A stretch of 64,000 nucleotides of DNA from contig CAZAFH010000002.1 of assembly GCA_964484265.1 (NCBI GenBank), positions 124,001 through 188,000 on the forward strand, given 5' to 3'. Below are positions 37,572 to 46,001 of the stretch, piece by piece. A program made the position numbers and the translations under genes. The DNA is from SIAQ01 sp964484265. GTDB taxonomy: Bacteria > Planctomycetota > Planctomycetia > Gemmatales > Gemmataceae. The stretch's first letter is position 1. Each line of letters opens with the position of its first letter. A model generated the notes under the pieces. That model had not been told where the DNA came from, made no database searches, and was given only the letters and a program-made list of their open reading frames with translations.

Positions 37572-38555
37572 GTGGAGCAGGTCCTGAGCCAGTCGGGGAT
37601 TCAGTCTGCACGCACGATTGATCGAATTCGAAAAGGCCTGGGAATTCGCCGGGTTACCTTGGAGCAGTTGTTGCCTCTGATTGGCCCCCAGAACCTTGCA
37701 CGGATCTTACGCCATCCTGCAATGCCAATGGGCAAAGCGACTAATGGTGGTCAGCAGGTAAATGGCGGACAGCTCGCGGAATGGACGGACGCCCAATTTC
37801 CCAACCCCTGGATTACTCTGCCGAATGGCTTGCAGTATCTAGTCTCCAAGATGCGGCATCGACACATTGCCGACACTTTCGCCCGGGTGAAATGTTATGA
37901 ACTGCGGTTCGTGGCCGCCGATGCACGCCAGCAGCTTCAGGAGCAACTGACACGCCACGCGGCAGTATGTCGAAAGCTGACGCCCCATGCACGCATTCCG
38001 ATCAACCAGGGAGCATTTCCCGATCCGTCGTGGGACTGCTGGTGGGTGAACGACTATTGGATTGATGGGGTCACCCTATCCGACGAGCTTTCCGCTGGGC
38101 GCATGTCCTTGTGCGAAATACTCCGGATCGGTTGCGAATTAGCGGAAGGGCTCAAGCTTCTCCATGACCATGGCATCGTCCGGCGTGAATTGAATCCGGA
38201 CCATATCTTGCTTCGCGCGTCAGACCGCTCCGTGGTGCTGACGGACTTTGAACTGGCGAAACTGCTTGACGGCGCACCGACAGTTGCGAGGGACTGGCCG
38301 AAAAACCCATACCGGGCGCCAGAACTAGCTGAAGGAGCAGCAGTTCCCAGCGTGGATATCTTCAGTTGGGGACGAATAATGCCCTACATGGCCCTGGGAG
38401 TATTGCCCCCCATAGGCCGCGAAAAGAAATCGCTTCTCGAAACGGATCTCCCCGAACCGCTGATCAACCTGATTTCTCTGTGCGTCGCTGATTCAGCGCG
38501 TAATCGGCCCACTACGATGCAGAATGTTCTGGACGCGCTCAACGCTATCAAGTGA
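37572..38555 (+). CDS. Ser/Thr-kinase-fold protein with degraded active site (probable pseudokinase)
   Basis: 327 residues from GTG 37572, which has an AAGGC site; TTG 37539 is an alternative. Residues about 70-325 have kinase-like order: a helix-C region, a hinge (WWVNDYWIDGVTL), GCELAEGLKLLHDHGIVRRELNPDHILL, VVLTDFELAKLL, YRAPELAEG and IFSWGRIMPYMALG. The catalytic HRD is RRE, the lysine two residues on is asparagine, the metal-binding asparagine is histidine, and DFG is DFE, whereas the APE motif remains. It is therefore probably a pseudokinase. Its stop is 3 bp before the next start, indicating a functional pair with the Cas4-like membrane protein. Confidence 0.65.
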   Translation: MEQVLSQSGIQSARTIDRIRKGLGIRRVTLEQLLPLIGPQNLARILRHPAMPMGKATNGGQQVNGGQLAEWTDAQFPNPWITLPNGLQYLVSKMRHRHIADTFARVKCYELRFVAADARQQLQEQLTRHAAVCRKLTPHARIPINQGAFPDPSWDCWWVNDYWIDGVTLSDELSAGRMSLCEILRIGCELAEGLKLLHDHGIVRRELNPDHILLRASDRSVVLTDFELAKLLDGAPTVARDWPKNPYRAPELAEGAAVPSVDIFSWGRIMPYMALGVLPPIGREKKSLLETDLPEPLINLISLCVADSARNRPTTMQNVLDALNAIK

Positions 38556-38558
38556 ATT

Positions 38559-39599
38559 ATGGCCGACAACATTGCAACTTCCCCCGACGGGGAGATCCAC
38601 GAGCCGCGCCTCGGCGTTTACGTGCTGACGGAATTCGTGTTCTGTCCCCGCGCCGGGCTGTGCGCGCACGAGACGCAGCGCGAAGAGGAAGACGAGTCGC
38701 CGCCGCCGTCATTTTTCTCCTTCAATCCGCTTTACAGTCTTCCAGAGATTGACGCGGCGCTTCAACGAGCGATGAACGAGACTACCTGGTATGCCGCGGT
38801 AGCCGGTATCTCGGTGGTTGTCGCAATACTGCTTTCAGTCTGGGTCGACAAACTTGTCGGCGCCACGGCCGTTTTCGGGATGCTCTGGTTTTTGGTGTTC
38901 GCCGTGCAGCGAGGTATCCACGTTTTCCAACTGAATCGGCTTCGGAATCAGGCGCTGGCGGGCCAGCACAGGGAACCGAATCCGAATTTGCCGACCAATC
39001 AAGACATCCACTGGTGGGACCTGATCAGGGCCGGATTTGAAAGCCAGCCAATTCAGGACCCATTGATTGACTCGGAACTGAATTTCGACGGTAGGCCGAG
39101 ACTATTGCTGCGGCGCGGAAATGTCGTTGTCCCGGTGTGGCGCATGTTGCACTACGACGGACTGTTGTATCCACAGAATTACATCCGCATGGCTGCGTTT
39201 TGCCATCTTGTTCAAAAAAGCTTCGGCGTCGGCGTTGAATGCCCCTACGGCATCATTCTTTATGGCCATGAGCTAGACGGCGTCGCGATCCCTTTTACCG
39301 CCCAACGGCGCAGTGATTTCATTGAGGCATTGCGGTCATTCCGACAGGCGATAGAAGATACGAAGCATCGCACCGATCCGCATCCACCGGATTCCTCGCT
39401 GTGTTCGGGCTGCCCATACGGAAGACCCAGGATGCAAGTGGAAGGTGAAACAGACAGCATCTTCAACGGTGAGCCAGTGCCTGCCGATCTCGCTTCTACG
39501 GCGGACAATCAGTGCTTCCACAGTCTGTGCGGCGACCGTTTTCGGTGGCTGCCGCCGCACGCCCTTGTTGAGGAACGAGACCTGCGGAGACACGGATGA
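38559..39599 (+). CDS. Cas4/RecB-like fold protein with two TM segments and lost catalytic residues
   Basis: 346 residues. It opens YVLTEFVFCPRAGLCAHE, close to the Cas4 (DUF83) N-terminus with its first cluster cysteine (C29). Two hydrophobic segments (about 78-94 and 100-118) interrupt the fold. The nuclease core follows (GRPRLLLRRGNVVVPVWR, YPQNYIRMAAFCHLVQKSFGV, PYGIILYG), then LCSGCPYGRPRM with C282 and C285. In active Cas4/RecB nucleases the first segment carries GxxD and the second ExK; here these positions are arginine and W-R. It looks like an inactive, membrane-bound, possibly Fe-S-binding relative. The fold assignment is inference. Confidence 0.5.
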   Translation: MADNIATSPDGEIHEPRLGVYVLTEFVFCPRAGLCAHETQREEEDESPPPSFFSFNPLYSLPEIDAALQRAMNETTWYAAVAGISVVVAILLSVWVDKLVGATAVFGMLWFLVFAVQRGIHVFQLNRLRNQALAGQHREPNPNLPTNQDIHWWDLIRAGFESQPIQDPLIDSELNFDGRPRLLLRRGNVVVPVWRMLHYDGLLYPQNYIRMAAFCHLVQKSFGVGVECPYGIILYGHELDGVAIPFTAQRRSDFIEALRSFRQAIEDTKHRTDPHPPDSSLCSGCPYGRPRMQVEGETDSIFNGEPVPADLASTADNQCFHSLCGDRFRWLPPHALVEERDLRRHG

Positions 39600-40568
39600 T
39601 TATGTTTTTCGGAACCAGTTCGCGAACCAGTTGATTGCCTTCAGCAACTTCTCGTTCCGGGGACTGATTTTCGATTGATGCTTGAGCATGTGGTCGATCG
39701 ACTCGATCTCGTCGAGCCAGGACGATGAGTTCGGAAACCGATTCTTGGCGGTCAGGTCTAATGCCTTGCCCAGGGTTCGGTCGATACTGTGCCAAAATTC
39801 GTCTCGCATCAGGGGGCGAACAGGAGTTACACGAGAGGCTGGAATAAGCATGCTCGTTCCGTTACTTGACAGGCCGGCTTTTCCTCCAAGGCCATCGAAT
39901 GGCAATTGTCTCGTCAGTAGTTGATAGCCGATCACTGATGCGGAGAAGTAGTCGGATGAACACTCGATGAACGCGTCACCGCGATGCTGCTCCGGGGACG
40001 AATACGGGCCTGAGAGACCTTCTCCTGGCGGTCGATGAGCAGTTTGTTCCAGGGTCCAGGCGTTCCCGAAATCGATCAGCGAAACACGAAGTCCGTCGAG
40101 AACGAAGTTCGATGGTCTGATGTCACCATGTATCAGGCCCGTCCTTCGGTGCACCTGCGTTAGCGCGTGCGCGAGCCTGCGATAAATCTGGAAGCACTCG
40201 GCCGGATGCGGCCATGAATCTGGATATCGTTCGGCGTGTTCGAGTTTGCGAGCAAGGTCAAGGCCCGGCGCCCAATCCTGGATCACGAACACGATATCAC
40301 CGCGCGGATGGAACTCGAAGATCTGCGGAAAGCTGGAGCTTTTGCGATTGGCCAGGCGTTTGAGGTTCTTGAGGTGTCGCGTGTTCCTCTCCGACCTGGG
40401 GAGCACCAGGATGGCGCGGAAATCGTCCGCAACGGGCTCAATGGTTTGGTAACGTTCTCGGAGGCCGCCGGAAAGGCTTTTGACAACGAGGTAGTTTCGC
40501 CGCCCAAAATGTAGGCGCTCCAGCACCGGGTAAGTCCGGCCACGAAAGTGGATCGTCGTAGGAACCAT
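39600..40568 (-). CDS. Serine/threonine protein kinase-like protein with intact HGD and DFG
   Basis: 322 residues from ATG 40568 (start uncertain, no clear ribosome site; the frame stays open to 40,688). Kinase motifs: IYRRLAHALTQVHRRTGLIHGDIRPSNFVLDGL with catalytic aspartate 149 and asparagine 154, SLIDFGNAW (DFG 166-168), YSSPEQHRG in place of APE and SVIGYQLLTRQLPF. The beta-3 lysine is not obvious. It converges with the Cas4-like gene (the stops abut at 39,599/39,600) and so belongs to the same island, possibly as the active partner of the upstream pseudokinase. No transmembrane or sensor domain is seen. Confidence 0.65.
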   Translation of the reverse strand: MVPTTIHFRGRTYPVLERLHFGRRNYLVVKSLSGGLRERYQTIEPVADDFRAILVLPRSERNTRHLKNLKRLANRKSSSFPQIFEFHPRGDIVFVIQDWAPGLDLARKLEHAERYPDSWPHPAECFQIYRRLAHALTQVHRRTGLIHGDIRPSNFVLDGLRVSLIDFGNAWTLEQTAHRPPGEGLSGPYSSPEQHRGDAFIECSSDYFSASVIGYQLLTRQLPFDGLGGKAGLSSNGTSMLIPASRVTPVRPLMRDEFWHSIDRTLGKALDLTAKNRFPNSSSWLDEIESIDHMLKHQSKISPRNEKLLKAINWFANWFRKT

Positions 40569-40891
40569 CGCACCGAATCCGGGTTTGAATAGCGAGGCCC
40601 CCGCCCGGGAGCACCGCAGATCCATTTTAGCCGATGTGACGCCTGACGGAACGGCGCAAAGTCGTCGCGGCTTCCCTGGGAGCCACATAGATCATGAGCC
40701 CAGTCGGAAATAGCGGGCACGTCATGAGATGCGTTAGCGCCGATGGCACCAGCGACGGCACCACGGGTGCAACTCGCAGTGCCATCGAGGCGGTGAAGGC
40801 GAATGCCGATTTGGGGTGCTCGCAAGATTGATTCAGCACCTGTTGCCGCTAAAAATTGAGCCAAGATCGGCGCGGATCGCATCGTGTTTCA
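40569..40891. other. Non-coding gap of about 320 bp
   Basis: This segment lies between divergently transcribed genes. I see no convincing coding frame, repeat or terminator; it presumably holds the promoters of both neighbours. Confidence 0.4.
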
Positions 40892-41488
40892 ATGCCACGC
40901 ATGGATGCGTTCAAGCCTCAACTCGTCGCCAAAGCAAAAACGGACGAACACGAGAAGGAAAGCAAGCGCCTCGCGGAGGCCGCCGCCAAAGCAGAACAGG
41001 ACTTGGCCAACTTGCGGCGCGAACTCTTGAAACTGAAAACGGACGCCGAAAAGCATGGAATCGAGATTCAAATCGAGGATGCTAAACGCAAAATAGATGC
41101 GGCAGTTGAAGCGGAGCAAAAACGACTTCTGAAGGCGAAACGCGAAGCAAAATTCGACGCCGAGTATCCGAAGATGAAGGCTTACTTGCTGCCGATGACC
41201 GCTCCGGGCTTCAAGCAATTCGAAGGCCATTGGCTAAAAATGTCTACGACAAAAGGCCCGATGTCATTCGCTGGGCTGAAACCTCATCTAACAAAGGGCG
41301 AGAGTGATAGCTTTCATTTCGCTCGCAACATCTACTCGGAGAACGATCGGCCAAAAGGTGCGTTTCCGTATCTTTCAACGGGCGGCTTGGGGCAAACGCC
41401 GCAGAACTTTGAGATCCTGTATCGAGTTCAGGATTTTCTCGCCGAGTTCGGCGATATCATGGTCGAACGCAAGCTGCTCGCACCGTGA
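40892..41488 (+). CDS. Coiled-coil hypothetical protein
   Basis: 198 residues; the start may be 40892 or 40901 (MDAFKPQL), with no strong ribosome site for either. Residues about 10-95 are a lysine/glutamate/alanine-rich coiled coil (EKESKRLAEAAAKAEQDLANLRREL). The C-terminal 100 residues form a compact domain (KMKAYLLPMTAPGFKQFEGHWLKM, GQTPQNFEILYRVQDFLAEFG) that I do not recognise. More A/T-rich than its neighbours. Function unknown. Confidence 0.55.
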   Translation: MPRMDAFKPQLVAKAKTDEHEKESKRLAEAAAKAEQDLANLRRELLKLKTDAEKHGIEIQIEDAKRKIDAAVEAEQKRLLKAKREAKFDAEYPKMKAYLLPMTAPGFKQFEGHWLKMSTTKGPMSFAGLKPHLTKGESDSFHFARNIYSENDRPKGAFPYLSTGGLGQTPQNFEILYRVQDFLAEFGDIMVERKLLAP

Positions 41489-41552
41489 CCACGCATCTAA
41501 AACGACGCCGGGCGGAAGGCCGCCCGGCGTGCAAAACGGTTGCGGCATCCGG

Positions 41553-42158
41553 TCAGTATTCATCGGCCAAAAGGACCGTCGTCGTCTTGCGGTCGGCTGC
41601 CGTGACGACGAAGAAAGTCACGCCAGCCTTGGAACGAAATTCCGAAAAGACTCGGCCTCCGTGCCTCACTGCCGAATCGTTCTCGGACCAATCGACACCG
41701 TCCGACTCGCCCCAATCTCCTCGTGCGTGCCCGGCAACAGCGTCTAGCCGCTCTTCGGTGGGTATCTGATTCACCGCGCCTGGTGTCTCGACAATGGTGC
41801 CAAATGGAAAAAGCCAGTCAAACGAGACGGCGGCCGGAACGATTTCACCAACAAACACTTTGGTGACTTCGCGCCTTTGGACGTGTTCCAGTGCCGAGTT
41901 CAGAAGGTCATCCGGCAAGCTCGCGACATGCGAGCAGCATTCGTCGAGGACGGATTGTCGGATTTGGCGTGCCAATTCGCGAATGGCTTCGTTCACTTCT
42001 CCTGGGCCCGCATTTCTGCCCGCGAGCTTGGCCGCCGTGACTAGCCAGCGTCGGCGGTTTTTGGATCCTTCCCTCACCCATTTGTAGGTGATCCATGTTT
42101 CATCATTCGTCCAATATTCATAGCGTGCCGTATTCGTTGCTGCGTCGGTTGTTTCCAT
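41553..42158 (-). CDS. Two-part protein with C-terminal element family B domain (paralogue of 43173-43469)
   Basis: 201 residues. The first half is unrecognised and helical. The second half (FGTIVETPGAVNQIP, HARGDWGESDGVDWSEND, FFVVTAADRKTTTVLLADEY) aligns with the complete 98-residue protein at 43,173 (ATPGVIDEIP, HASGDWGDLDPEDWAENE, WIITEADRSVTTILLPSES). Stand-alone versions of this small domain are common on plasmids and phages and carry no firm function. The two copies flank the antirestriction gene. Confidence 0.65.
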   Translation of the reverse strand: METTDAATNTARYEYWTNDETWITYKWVREGSKNRRRWLVTAAKLAGRNAGPGEVNEAIRELARQIRQSVLDECCSHVASLPDDLLNSALEHVQRREVTKVFVGEIVPAAVSFDWLFPFGTIVETPGAVNQIPTEERLDAVAGHARGDWGESDGVDWSENDSAVRHGGRVFSEFRSKAGVTFFVVTAADRKTTTVLLADEY

Positions 42159-42188
42159 GCTTGGCCTCCTGTAGTTGGTAAATATCGA

Positions 42189-43118
42189 TCATGCGCTTCT
42201 GCGAATCGCTGCTTGGGCCACGTCGGCTACTTCCGTTTTCTGCAATGAATTCAGATAATCGGTAGCCCGCTGAGCCGTCGCCGCCGCCTGAAAGATTGCT
42301 CGCTTGTCGTTTCGCAAGATCTCCAGCCAGCCCGCGATATACTCTGCGTGGTCCGGCCGCGGCGTCAGCGAGATTTGCAAATCGGCACACAGAAACGCCG
42401 CGCCAAGCTCCGCGATGAGTTCCTCTCGGGCATAGTTCGCAACGCCACAAGTGGAAGGGCGAAACTTCCGAGGGCAACGATCGTCTCTCATGGTGGAGTG
42501 CGTGGCCTCGTGAAGTATGACGGCGGCATACGCATCCGAATCCTTGAACCGCTCGATGTTCGGCATGTAGATCCGATCCTCAAGCGGGCTGTAACAGGCT
42601 CGATCACCGCCGTGAATGACCTTGACTCCCGTGTTGGCGATGAATCGATCCACGATTTCGTTGCGAGCGTTTTCGCGCATCGTCGGTGCGGTTGCCGCGG
42701 GTGCCCGATACTTCTCCGACAAGCCTTCGGTCTGATCGATGTTGAAAACGGAGTATGCCTTGAGGAACGGTATGACCTTCTCGTGCTCTTCCCGGTTATT
42801 GTCCTGCTCGATTCTCGTGAGCGTCCCCGAAAAGACAACCATCGTAGATTTCTCGCCTTTGCGAATGTGGCCGCCCTGGTGCACGGCCTGCTGATACGTG
42901 AGGCAATGGGCCGATGAGTATCCATGTTGATTTGCTGCCGACCACAGCAGCAAGACGTTGATGCCGCGATAAGGCTCGCCAGTGATTCGCAACAGCCGGC
43001 ATGTGATCGTGTTTCCGCCGTCCCACGGTTTGACCCACGGGCGCACGCCGTTTTCCAGGTCGGCGATGATGGCGTTGGCAATGCCTGCGTAACAGTCTTT
43101 TTTCGCTTTTTGTTCCAT
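42189..43118 (-). CDS. ardC: ArdC-type antirestriction protein (ssDNA-binding N-domain + zincin metalloprotease)
   Basis: 309 residues from ATG 43118. The N-terminal ArdC domain (IANAIIADLENGVRPWVKPWD, GEPYRGINVLLLW, HCLTYQQAVHQGGHIRKGEKS) binds single-stranded DNA in characterised members. The C-terminal domain has a zincin motif, HEATHST, with later glutamates (REELIAELGAAFLC). ArdC shields incoming DNA during conjugation. It lies between two family-B genes in a minus-strand run. Its presence strongly supports conjugative transfer of this element. Confidence 0.9.
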   Translation of the reverse strand: MEQKAKKDCYAGIANAIIADLENGVRPWVKPWDGGNTITCRLLRITGEPYRGINVLLLWSAANQHGYSSAHCLTYQQAVHQGGHIRKGEKSTMVVFSGTLTRIEQDNNREEHEKVIPFLKAYSVFNIDQTEGLSEKYRAPAATAPTMRENARNEIVDRFIANTGVKVIHGGDRACYSPLEDRIYMPNIERFKDSDAYAAVILHEATHSTMRDDRCPRKFRPSTCGVANYAREELIAELGAAFLCADLQISLTPRPDHAEYIAGWLEILRNDKRAIFQAAATAQRATDYLNSLQKTEVADVAQAAIRRSA

Positions 43119-43172
43119 GGTGATCGAATTCCAAAAAAGGCCAGGCGACAAACCGCCTGGCATTCGGTTTGG

Positions 43173-43469
43173 TTAAGATTCGCTCGGCAGAAGGATGGTG
43201 GTTACGCTGCGGTCAGCCTCGGTGATGATCCAGAACTTGACGCCCTGGCTCGAATGGTAAGCCGACAACAAACGGAAGCCTTCTTTCAGGGAAAGCTCGT
43301 TTTCGGCCCAGTCTTCCGGATCGAGGTCGCCCCAGTCGCCGCTTGCGTGGCGCTGGAGTGCACTCGTTTGTTCCATCACGGGGATTTCGTCGATTACGCC
43401 GGGTGTGGCGCAAACCTGGCCCAGCCGAAAGTTCTGCGCGACTATCACGATTTTTTCTTTTGTGGTCAC
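43173..43469 (-). CDS. Small element protein, family B
   Basis: 98 residues. It contains GQVCATPGVIDEIPVMEQ, RHASGDWGDLDPEDWAENE, GFRLLSAYHSSQGVKFWII and TEADRSVTTILLPSES, a small plasmid- and phage-borne domain also found as the C-terminal half of the 41,553 gene. It lies upstream of ardC on the same strand, 54 bp away. Function not established. Confidence 0.7.
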   Translation of the reverse strand: MTTKEKIVIVAQNFRLGQVCATPGVIDEIPVMEQTSALQRHASGDWGDLDPEDWAENELSLKEGFRLLSAYHSSQGVKFWIITEADRSVTTILLPSES

Positions 43470-43659
43470 AGCCGTTCTCCAAGGTACGTCTCGGCGGGAT
43501 TACCGAGCGGTCTACGCACCGCCAGCCTCCTCGGAATGTTTCCGGAAGGAGGGGCGGTTTGTTTGAATTCAAACGGGGGCAACCAGCACCTCCTTCTGGA
43601 AACAGAAAGAAGAAAAACGCCGAAGGCGTTTTCGGAAGCCGGCGCCGGGGCCCGGAAGC

Positions 43660-43966
43660 CGGTGGTGTCGGGGTGGGCGGAGCAAAAGCCGGGTCAAGGC
43701 CTCTGAGGGCGTACCCGCCCGTGCCTTGACGCGGTTTTTGGGGAGCGAATAGGTGGTGGCTGGAGGGCGACAGCGGCGGCTGGAGTCCGCCAGGGGGAGT
43801 TGGGCGAAGCCCAACGCGGGGTCACGGGGTGGAATGGGCCGAGTGACGCCGGCGCCGACCGTAGGCGGTGGCGGGGCGAGCGGAGTAAAAACCGGGTCAA
43901 GGTGGAGAGGGAGCGAAGCGACCGGACCTTGAGGCGGTTTTTCGGAGCGGACAGGTGGGGGCCGGA
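43660..43966. repeat. Tandem ~203-bp GC-rich repeat next to parAB containing two 16-24-16 inverted repeats
   Basis: Within the 596 bp non-coding gap (43,470-44,065), two related blocks each hold an inverted repeat. Copy 1: arms 43684-43699 (AAAAGCCGGGTCAAGG) and 43724-43739 (CCTTGACGCGGTTTTT). Copy 2: arms 43887-43902 (AAAAACCGGGTCAAGG) and 43927-43942 (CCTTGAGGCGGTTTTT). Arms match at 14 of 16 positions in each copy; both loops are exactly 24 nt and differ in sequence. Flanks (GCGGAG before, AGGTGG after) are also shared. The position beside parB suggests a centromere, transfer or replication origin. Confidence 0.65.
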
Positions 43967-44065
43967 GGTCGGTGTCGGCGTCGCGAGTCGATAGAAATCA
44001 CGCGCAGCGGCATGACGGCGGCTGGCGTCCAGTCAAGGAAACTCGTCAGCCGTCCATTTGGAGCG

Positions 44066-44971
44066 TCAGAACAACTGGACGCCTGAATTGATCCGGATTC
44101 GCACTTCTTCAAGTGCCTGCGTCAACGCCTGCTCGATGTCGAAATAGGTGCCTTTCTTTGGCCCGGTTACGGTGACCTTCCAGTCATTGTCGCCGAAAAA
44201 GGTCTGGCTCGTGATTCGGGCGGCCGGCTTCGCTTTGCCTTGGCGCTGGCGAACCGCTTTCGCTGCCTGCGGTGCCGAAAGTTGGCCCTGGGCAACACGC
44301 TCGGCAAGAGCCGACTGCGTTTCCGGATTTGGCAACTTGGAAATCTCATATGCCGACCGCGGCGAAATGGTCCCTGCTGCGACTTGTTCCTGAACTGCTT
44401 CCGGCAACTTGAGCAAGGCAATCGCCCGGCTGACTCGTGAGGGATTTACCCGCAGAGCGTCTGCGACCTGCTTGCCGGTCCAGTTATTGAGCTTCATGAG
44501 CGACGCGAACGCTTCGGCCTCCTCGATTGGCTGAAGGTCCTCGCGTAGACAGTTCTCGATGAGCTGCTGTTCAAGGATGTCCGAGTGCGTCAGTTCCACC
44601 TCGTCGAAGTAACAGTCAATTTCGCTCAGGCCGGCCCGCTGCGTCGCACGCCAACGCCGTTCGCCGCAGATGATGATCCATTTTTCCAGCGTGTCCGACC
44701 ATCGCACGCGAATCGGGGCAAGCTGGCCTCTCTCGCGGATGCTCAGAGCCAATTGTTCAAGGGCTTCCTCGGAAAACACGGCTCGCGGCTGATCCGGGTC
44801 CGGCACGATTTGAGCGATGGCGAGTCTGCCGACATTGCGAAGCGGGCGCCGGCCGATGTCTTTCTTGCCCGGCGCCGGCGCCAGGATCGGTCGAAACTCG
44901 CTTTGCCGGACTCCCATCGATTCTTGCAGATTGCCGGCCAAGGTATCGAGTGTCTGTCGCGTGCTGGCCAT
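44066..44971 (-). CDS. parB: ParB/RepB/Spo0J-type partition protein
   Basis: 301 residues from ATG 44971 (an in-frame extension to 45,031 overlaps parA and is unlikely). The ParB N-domain is clear: IAQIVPDPDQPRAVFSEEAL, LALSIRERGQLAPIRVR, ICGERRWRATQRAGL and the ENCLREDLQPIEEAEAF segment that precedes the HTH (WTGKQVADALRVNPSRVSRAIALLKL). The C-terminal third is variable. ParB binds parS and loads ParA-dependent segregation. It starts one base after the parA stop, so the pair is translationally coupled. The candidate parS repeats lie just beyond its 3' end. Confidence 0.92.
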   Translation of the reverse strand: MASTRQTLDTLAGNLQESMGVRQSEFRPILAPAPGKKDIGRRPLRNVGRLAIAQIVPDPDQPRAVFSEEALEQLALSIRERGQLAPIRVRWSDTLEKWIIICGERRWRATQRAGLSEIDCYFDEVELTHSDILEQQLIENCLREDLQPIEEAEAFASLMKLNNWTGKQVADALRVNPSRVSRAIALLKLPEAVQEQVAAGTISPRSAYEISKLPNPETQSALAERVAQGQLSAPQAAKAVRQRQGKAKPAARITSQTFFGDNDWKVTVTGPKKGTYFDIEQALTQALEEVRIRINSGVQLF

Positions 44972-44972
44972 A

Positions 44973-45782
44973 TCAGGCGGTCCTTCGGTGAGCGTCCGCC
45001 AGAAATATGCGATGCAGAATCTCATCGCCAAGTGCCGCGATAATCGACGTGGCCTTCGCGTTCGGAGCGTAATGGCTCACGGGCTTCCGACATGAGAGCG
45101 CCACCTTGAAGGCCGACGCCTCCGGAATGACAGTCGACAACACTGTGCCGCCATGAAGTCGCCGGAGCTGCTCTTCGTAGGTGCGATGCATCAACAAGCG
45201 ACTGTCCGCCCGGATAATGAGATGACCAAGCAGCTTGAGTGCGGGCTGCAGAGGTGTGGCTTGCTCTATCGCCTGGTGAACGGTGCGCAGGCCCTGCGTC
45301 GCGAAATCTTCGGGCGGCACCGGAATGACGACAAAGTTGGATGCGAGCATTGCGTTCCAACTGCACAGATACAGGTTCGGCGGACAGTCCATCAGGATCA
45401 GGTCAAAGCCCGGAACGGTTTCAAGGAAGGACGCCAGAGCAAATTGCTTCATGCCGGCGTTCTCCGGCTCAGGAACGTTGTGCTTCGCGAGCTGAGCGTT
45501 GGCGCGAATCACCGAGATGCGGTCGAACTGGGTGGGCGTGACAAGCAGCTCCGGCGACGCCACCTCATCCTCGGTGAACACTGCAGCCAGCGTCTCACGC
45601 GGCTGCAAACTCTCGATGACTGCCGAGCCGAAGAAGCCCTGACTGAGAGAGCCTTGCGGGTCGGCATCGACGACGAGCACGCGCAAGCCGCGCATGGCGA
45701 AATGTCCGGCGAGATGAAAGCAGCTTGAACTCTTACCGCACCCGCCCTTCTGATTGATGAAACAGATCGTGTTGGTCAGCAT
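44973..45782 (-). CDS. parA: ParA-type partition ATPase
   Basis: 269 residues. A deviant Walker A (NQKGGCGKSSSCFHLAGHFA, near residues 10-29) is followed by VLVVDADPQGSLSQG and LILMDCPPN (Walker B), typical of ParA/Soj ATPases without an N-terminal HTH. It drives segregation of the element together with ParB. It is transcribed divergently from the RepA-like gene across a 219 bp gap with inverted repeats, and ends immediately before parB. Confidence 0.92.
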   Translation of the reverse strand: MLTNTICFINQKGGCGKSSSCFHLAGHFAMRGLRVLVVDADPQGSLSQGFFGSAVIESLQPRETLAAVFTEDEVASPELLVTPTQFDRISVIRANAQLAKHNVPEPENAGMKQFALASFLETVPGFDLILMDCPPNLYLCSWNAMLASNFVVIPVPPEDFATQGLRTVHQAIEQATPLQPALKLLGHLIIRADSRLLMHRTYEEQLRRLHGGTVLSTVIPEASAFKVALSCRKPVSHYAPNAKATSIIAALGDEILHRIFLADAHRRTA

Positions 45783-45831
45783 CGGATGTCTTGCTCCTTG
45801 TTCTGGCTCGTTCGTCGAGGGTCAGATTGGA

Positions 45832-45947
45832 AATTGCCAACGGCAATTCCGAATAAACTCGCGTTTTCCTTGGGCGAATGCTGACACGAAGCCGAAAAGG
45901 TCGTCAAGGAACAAGTGCATCGCCGGCCGCGAAAATAGGTGTTTTCG
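45832..45947. promoter_or_regulatory. Two inverted repeats between parA and repA, candidate operators
   Basis: AATTGCC and GGCAATT (45832-45838 and 45842-45848) form a perfect 7-bp inverted repeat with a 3-bp spacer 50 bp upstream of parA. CGAAAA and TTTTCG (45930-45935 and 45942-45947) form a second, nearer repA. Divergent par/rep promoters of this type are usually autoregulated by ParA/ParB or Rep. Confidence 0.4.
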
Positions 45948-46001
45948 GCGTGGTGGGGGCGATGCTACACCGAATCGAGAAATACCTGGGAATTCGAGGA
46001 C

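Noticed and set aside
38559..39599. Evidence for a CRISPR-Cas locus from the Cas4-like gene
   Set aside because: No repeat-spacer array, cas1, cas2 or effector gene is visible, and the Cas4-like catalytic residues are missing.
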